From NCBI GenBank assembly GCA_910584115.1, contig CAJTYN010000146.1, positions 1 through 7,714 of the forward strand: DNA of 7,714 bases. The letters are read 5' to 3'. This document shows, in pieces, positions 5,313-7,714 of the stretch. Numbering within the stretch: the first letter of the stretch is position 1; the number at the start of each line of letters is the position of its first letter. The notes under the pieces were generated by a model. The model had not been told where the DNA came from, did no database searches, and saw nothing but the letters and a program-made list of their open reading frames with translations. Made by a program: the position numbers and the translations under genes. The DNA comes from an uncultured Lachnospiraceae bacterium. GTDB lineage: Bacteria > Bacillota > Clostridia > Lachnospirales > Lachnospiraceae.

Positions 5313-5933
5313 TTACCAGACGATCCGGATCATTCTTGTTGTTCGCTCATAAAGATATGCATAATCCGCCAGTCTCTCTTCCGGCGTCACGAACATCTGG
5401 TTCATATCCCTGATCATTTTGTTCAAGGCTTTCTCATCGACCGCATCCGTCGCTGGCAGCAACAGGACTTCATGGATGCTCGATGGGATGATATAAAGGT
5501 CCGTCCCCCGTTCTGCTGCATGTCCCGCAAGACTCCTTTCATCTAAGATCCCTGCTGCGCCATAAAGACCATCTTTCTTTGTCATGATGCAGAACTCAGG
5601 CAGATGCGTTCCTGCTTCCGGGACCTCATCCTCATCTTGGATAATGCGGACGTCTTTCACGAGGTTTTCCAATGCCCGGGTGTCTAATTCTGTCCGACTG
5701 ATGCCCCATTGCTCCATGATCTTTCTGTTTATCCAGATGGAGATCATATCGTCCCCTGAAATCATCTGGATGTAGTAATATACAGACAGGTCGAGGAATG
5801 TCCTGGTCACTACTTTTTGGTCGTTGATCCCTTTCCATCTGCGCGGTGCCAGGCATGGGTAGATCTTATCTCTTGCCCATTCCCAGGGGAGATCCAGTAT
5901 ATCTTGTCTGACCATTTCTTTTTTGCCTTCCAT
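5313..5933 (-). CDS. DUF5688 family protein, short form
   Basis: A 206-residue protein that matches the C-terminal two-thirds of DUF5688 as I recall it. The matching parts are KIYPCLAPRRWKGINDQ, TRTFLDLSVYYYIQM, DDMISIWINRKIMEQWGI, the central GLYGAAGILDERSLAG, YIIPSSIHEVLLLPATD, and a final helical part ending LADYAYLYERTTRMIRI. Full members are about 300 residues and begin with a further helical and beta region that is absent here. The ATG at 5933 has AAGGAG 7 nt upstream, so this appears to be a real short gene and not a mis-start. DUF5688 has no established function to my knowledge; it is frequent in Lachnospiraceae genomes and mobile elements. It is the first gene of the leftward operon, reading away from the plus-strand winged-helix gene across a region with a 14-bp palindrome. 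Confidence 0.7.
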   Translation of the reverse strand: MEGKKEMVRQDILDLPWEWARDKIYPCLAPRRWKGINDQKVVTRTFLDLSVYYYIQMISGDDMISIWINRKIMEQWGISRTELDTRALENLVKDVRIIQDEDEVPEAGTHLPEFCIMTKKDGLYGAAGILDERSLAGHAAERGTDLYIIPSSIHEVLLLPATDAVDEKALNKMIRDMNQMFVTPEERLADYAYLYERTTRMIRIVW

Positions 5934-5960
5934 TATCTGCTCCTTATGTACATGTTCTCC

Positions 5961-5990
5961 TTGCTTTTTCTATGCATCCTCCCTTATAAT
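5961..5990 (+). promoter_or_regulatory. Promoter of the winged-helix gene
   Basis: TTGCTT (5961-5966), an 18-bp spacer and a perfect TATAAT (5985-5990). Transcription should start near 5997, about 48 bp before the ATG at 6045. The complementary strand over the same bases reads ATTATAAG and could be the -10 of the leftward DUF5688 operon, but I see no convincing leftward -35. The two promoters would overlap and compete. Confidence 0.5.
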
Positions 5991-6000
5991 CCATGTAAAG

Positions 6001-6014
6001 GCTGTCATGACAGC
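6001..6014. promoter_or_regulatory. 14-bp perfect palindrome, probable operator
   Basis: GCTGTCATGACAGC is a perfect inverted repeat with no spacer. It lies a few bases after the expected plus-strand start site and where a leftward -35 would be, in the only divergent intergenic region of the window. A dimeric repressor bound here could control both directions. The regulator is not identified. The sequence does not fit the Firmicutes LexA box (GAAC-N4-GTTC). Confidence 0.45.
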
Positions 6015-6044
6015 TAAATACATAAAGATCCAGGAGGTATCTGA

Positions 6045-6419
6045 ATGGAACCTATCCATTATAAAATCTTAAAGATATTAGATCGTCAGCCTATGCAGCG
6101 TATCCAATTTTCAAAACTCAAAAAATATTTTCCAACCGTCCCCGATAACGCGCTCTGCCTGATCATCTCTGAAAAACTCAAGTACGAAGTTGCCCATAAC
6201 ACGCAACTCGATGAGAACGGTGATTTCATGATCGCATTAACGAATGATGGTGCAGCTGCGTACCACGAAAAACGATACTCCGACTTTATAAATAAGCGTA
6301 CACTTTGGGCAAACCGTATCGTTTCATTCTTTTTAGGCGTTCTCACAACGTCAGCTGCAGGCATCATAACCTGGTCAATAACATCAGGATCCCTATTCCG
6401 ATTGCTGAACCTAAAATGA
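6045..6419 (+). CDS. Putative winged-helix protein with C-terminal membrane anchor
   Basis: A 124-residue protein, the only plus-strand gene. Residues 3-72 look like a small winged-helix domain. There is a first helix (YKILKILDRQP), FSKLKKYFP as the second, NALCLIISEKLKYEVA as a possible recognition helix, and a two-strand wing (NGDFMIALTNDGAAAYHE). Residues 91-113 (RIVSFFLGVLTTSAAGIITW and following) form one membrane segment, with a short hydrophilic end. The ATG has AGGAGG 7 nt upstream and a promoter with perfect TATAAT. Its codons are richer in A and T than those of the tail genes. A membrane-tethered regulator acting on the adjacent palindrome is possible, but DNA binding is inferred only from the pattern. 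The 3' end overlaps the convergent gene by 56 bp, so both membrane segments are encoded on opposite strands of the same DNA. Confidence 0.6.
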   Translation: MEPIHYKILKILDRQPMQRIQFSKLKKYFPTVPDNALCLIISEKLKYEVAHNTQLDENGDFMIALTNDGAAAYHEKRYSDFINKRTLWANRIVSFFLGVLTTSAAGIITWSITSGSLFRLLNLK

Positions 6420-6684
6420 ACATCAGGACATTTGCCAGCACTTCTTTTATCACCATGCCCGTCTGCACATCCTGTGGCACTTGTCTTTCTATAATGTCTT
6501 CTCTGCTCATCTTGTGCCAAGCTAAGACAAGTGCCGCCAGTTCCATTCCGTCTTCTGTCTCCCGGATCCGTTCTTCCAGTTCATGACGGATCTCTTTTTT
6601 ATTGATCGGACATTTTATGTTTGGGTCCATCATGCTCGGATCATCTCTGTAATATTTCTTTTTTCCTCGTATATGCTCTTCCAT
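6364..6684 (-). CDS. Small protein with C-terminal membrane anchor (106 aa)
   Basis: Function not recognised. Residues 1-30 are hydrophilic with two Cys/Pro positions (IKCPINKKE). Residues 30-70 form a charged helix (IRHELEERIRETEDGMELAA). Residues 82-104 (VLANVLMFILGSAIGIGILM and following) are one membrane segment. The tail TG-x3-K-x-V-L-A through LG-x-AIGI matches the tail of the 7249-7644 gene product closely (TG-x3-K-D-I-I-A through LGVAIGI), so the two anchors are probably homologous. The ATG at 6684 has AAGGAGG 8 nt upstream. It follows the 6736-7164 gene by 51 bp in the same direction and ends inside the 3' end of the convergent winged-helix gene. Confidence 0.55.
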   Translation of the reverse strand: MEEHIRGKKKYYRDDPSMMDPNIKCPINKKEIRHELEERIRETEDGMELAALVLAWHKMSREDIIERQVPQDVQTGMVIKEVLANVLMFILGSAIGIGILMLLTRL

Positions 6685-6735
6685 CCGATATCCCTCCTTT
6701 TCGCTCTGGTCACCTCAGCAGGTTTTCTTACAAGT

Positions 6736-7164
6736 TTATCCATTGATATCTATCCGTTTGAACGGGATCTTTTCTATATCCTCCCATTTCACCAGCAGCT
6801 TCAATGTGAGTATCGGACATGGGCTTAATAATGGATCTTTTTGTATCCTGTAGCTTACAAGATGGTGCATCCTCTTTCCGTCTAACTGTAACATATACTC
6901 TTCTTCTGTTTTCTTTAGCTGGAGTTCCATCGGCTCTTTGGGTATTTCTTCAGACGGACCCGAGCTTCTGGATCCTGCTTCCAGTCTATCTATTTCTTTC
7001 TCTATTTCCAGGAGGATACTATTATCGATCGTCCTTAGCAGATCCTGGGCCTCTTTATGTCTGCCTTCCCCTATCAGTCTGCACGCCTCATCCTCTATGA
7101 GCTTTCTCCTGTTAAGCTCCTGCTGTTCTCTTTTTAACAATTCGATCTGTTTTTCTACGTTCAT
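6736..7164 (-). CDS. Coiled-coil protein with shared C-terminal domain (142 aa)
   Basis: Function not recognised. Residues 1-62 are a predicted coiled coil (EKQIELLKREQQELNRRKLI, later LLEIEKEIDRLEAG). A Ser/Pro linker (SRSSGPSEEIPKEP) follows. Residues 79-131 form a compact beta-rich domain: MELQLKKTEEEYMLQLDGKR, then HHLVSYRIQK, then ILTLKLLVKWEDI. This domain is clearly related to residues 31-85 of the neighbouring 7249-7644 product (as numbered from TTG 7653), which shares MEL-x-L, Y-x-L-x-LD-x-KR-x-HH, YRI-x-K and a final K-x-LV. I recall similar small domains in Firmicutes phage proteins, without a function. There is no membrane segment. ATG 7164 has AAGGGG about 10 nt upstream. It probably forms one transcription unit with its two neighbours. 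Confidence 0.55.
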   Translation of the reverse strand: MNVEKQIELLKREQQELNRRKLIEDEACRLIGEGRHKEAQDLLRTIDNSILLEIEKEIDRLEAGSRSSGPSEEIPKEPMELQLKKTEEEYMLQLDGKRMHHLVSYRIQKDPLLSPCPILTLKLLVKWEDIEKIPFKRIDING

Positions 7165-7248
7165 CTTTCTTATCCCCTTCAGTCTTGCTCTTTATGATCA
7201 AATACACCTTGCTGATAAACCGCATCATTTTGTTTATTTGGGGCACGC

Positions 7249-7644
7249 TTACCGTAAGAACGCCAGAAACACTATCCCGATCGCTACACCTAACGCAAAA
7301 GACAATAAACCTGCTATTATGTCCTTCGTGGTTGTCCCTGTTCGAGCTTCAAGCGCTCCGTATGGTATCATCTCCTCTACAATTTTATCTTTAGTAACTT
7401 GAGTAGCTGGATAACACACCAACATCTTAATTGAAAGTTCCGCGTAGGGCCCGGATGGGGTATTCTCAGTCTTCTCAATCCTATAATTTTCAATATGGTG
7501 CAGCCGTTTATCGTCCAACCATAGATCATATCCTCCATCCACCGCTTCTAGTCGAAGTTCCATCGCGCCTGTCTCATTAATATTTTCCACTATCCCTTTG
7601 CTCATCTTCTCCACCCTCTCTCTAAACCACCTGCGAAATTCCAT
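7249..7644 (-). CDS. Shared-domain protein with membrane anchor (about 131 aa)
   Basis: Function not recognised. Numbered from the TTG at 7653, residues 31-85 are the MEL/KRxHH/YRIxK domain shared with the 6736-7164 product. Residues 86-106 are a polar linker, and 111-133 (IIAGLLSFALGVAIGIVFLA and following) are a membrane segment homologous to that of the 6364-6684 product. It thus carries in one chain the two modules found in separate neighbouring genes. The start is uncertain. TTG 7653 and ATG 7644 lie close together, the latter with GGAG 3 nt upstream, while ATG 7605 (115 aa) has AGAGGG 8 nt upstream and would begin just before the conserved domain. The protein is probably anchored with the shared domain in the cytoplasm, an orientation I infer but cannot show. 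Confidence 0.5.
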   Translation of the reverse strand: MEFRRWFRERVEKMSKGIVENINETGAMELRLEAVDGGYDLWLDDKRLHHIENYRIEKTENTPSGPYAELSIKMLVCYPATQVTKDKIVEEMIPYGALEARTGTTTKDIIAGLLSFALGVAIGIVFLAFLR

Positions 7645-7661
7645 TTGCTCCAATGTGGGCT

Positions 7662-7714
7662 AGAGCGTGTTTGAAAATTCATTCATGCCACCCGCGCGCC
7701 CCACTTTGCGGTAT
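7662..7714. other. GC-rich edge, possible end of a repeated element
   Basis: No gene is visible. The minus strand reads GGGGCGCGCGGGTGGC and then turns AT-rich (GAATTTTCAAACACGCTCTAG). The abrupt composition change and the AGAGCGTGTTTGAAAA stretch vaguely resemble repeated element ends I have seen in Lachnospiraceae genomes, but the window holds no second copy and no transposase. It may mark the boundary of the element. Low confidence. Confidence 0.2.

Noticed and set aside
5943..5958. Possible LexA box around GAACATGTAC
   Set aside because: The Firmicutes box needs GAAC-N4-GTTC or GTTT; the second half is not present here.
7111..7227. 38-codon minus-strand frame starting MMRFISKVYLIIKSK between two genes
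   Set aside because: No Shine-Dalgarno and it runs into the start of the 6736-7164 gene in another frame; probably chance.
1..7714. CRISPR array, tRNA or rRNA gene
   Set aside because: No regularly spaced repeats, cloverleaf or ribosomal RNA sequence was seen on either strand.

Overview
The window looks like a degraded or rearranged prophage, or a phage-derived element, from a gut Clostridia host (Lachnospiraceae-like). This rests on gene families recalled from their protein sequences: a ReqiPepy6 Gp37-like tail protein, a baseplate/receptor-binding protein, DUF5688, a short HNH-like protein, an RNase H-like protein and a DUF4406/DUF7768-type protein, all common in phages and genomes of that group. 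Tight gene packing, strong AGGAGG-type ribosome sites and GTG starts fit as well. No database search was possible.

Layout, read in the main direction of transcription (minus strand, right to left). (1) 7662-7714: a GC-rich edge with no gene. (2) 7644-6364: three small minus-strand genes that share two modules, a cytosolic domain of about 50 residues and a C-terminal membrane anchor. The segment is visibly richer in A+T than the left half. (3) 6045-6419: the only plus-strand gene, an apparent winged-helix protein with a membrane tail. It is divergent from the main operon across a 111-bp region carrying a plus-strand promoter and a perfect 14-bp palindrome. (4) 5933-2772: an early/replication-type operon with a short DUF5688 protein, a 50-aa protein, an HUH rolling-circle Rep-like protein, two small hypotheticals, a degenerate RNase H-like protein and an HNH-like protein. 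(5) 2759-1982: a broken junction where the first part of a DUF7768-type gene runs into the last part of a distal tail (Dit) gene. (6) 1980-1: two intact tail-tip genes, the Gp37-like protein and a receptor-binding/baseplate protein that runs off the window.

Two results stand out. First, early genes are joined directly to tail-tip genes inside a chimeric reading frame. Terminase, portal, capsid, tape-measure and most tail genes are absent between them. An internal deletion is the simplest explanation, and it places the tail-tip genes downstream of the replication operon. Second, the 217-bp leader before the Rep gene holds, on the plus strand, a good promoter (TTGACT, 17 bp, extended TGG-TATGCT) and, about 115 nt later, an intrinsic terminator. 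They bracket a structured RNA with a cUACGg tetraloop hairpin. On the minus strand the rep leader can form a terminator hairpin and a competing antiterminator pairing, and the plus-strand RNA covers the antiterminator arm. That is the architecture of antisense-RNA attenuation known from plasmids pT181 and pIP501, here in front of a phage-associated Rep. A CTTGATAA sequence in a small hairpin just upstream of rep is a possible nick site.
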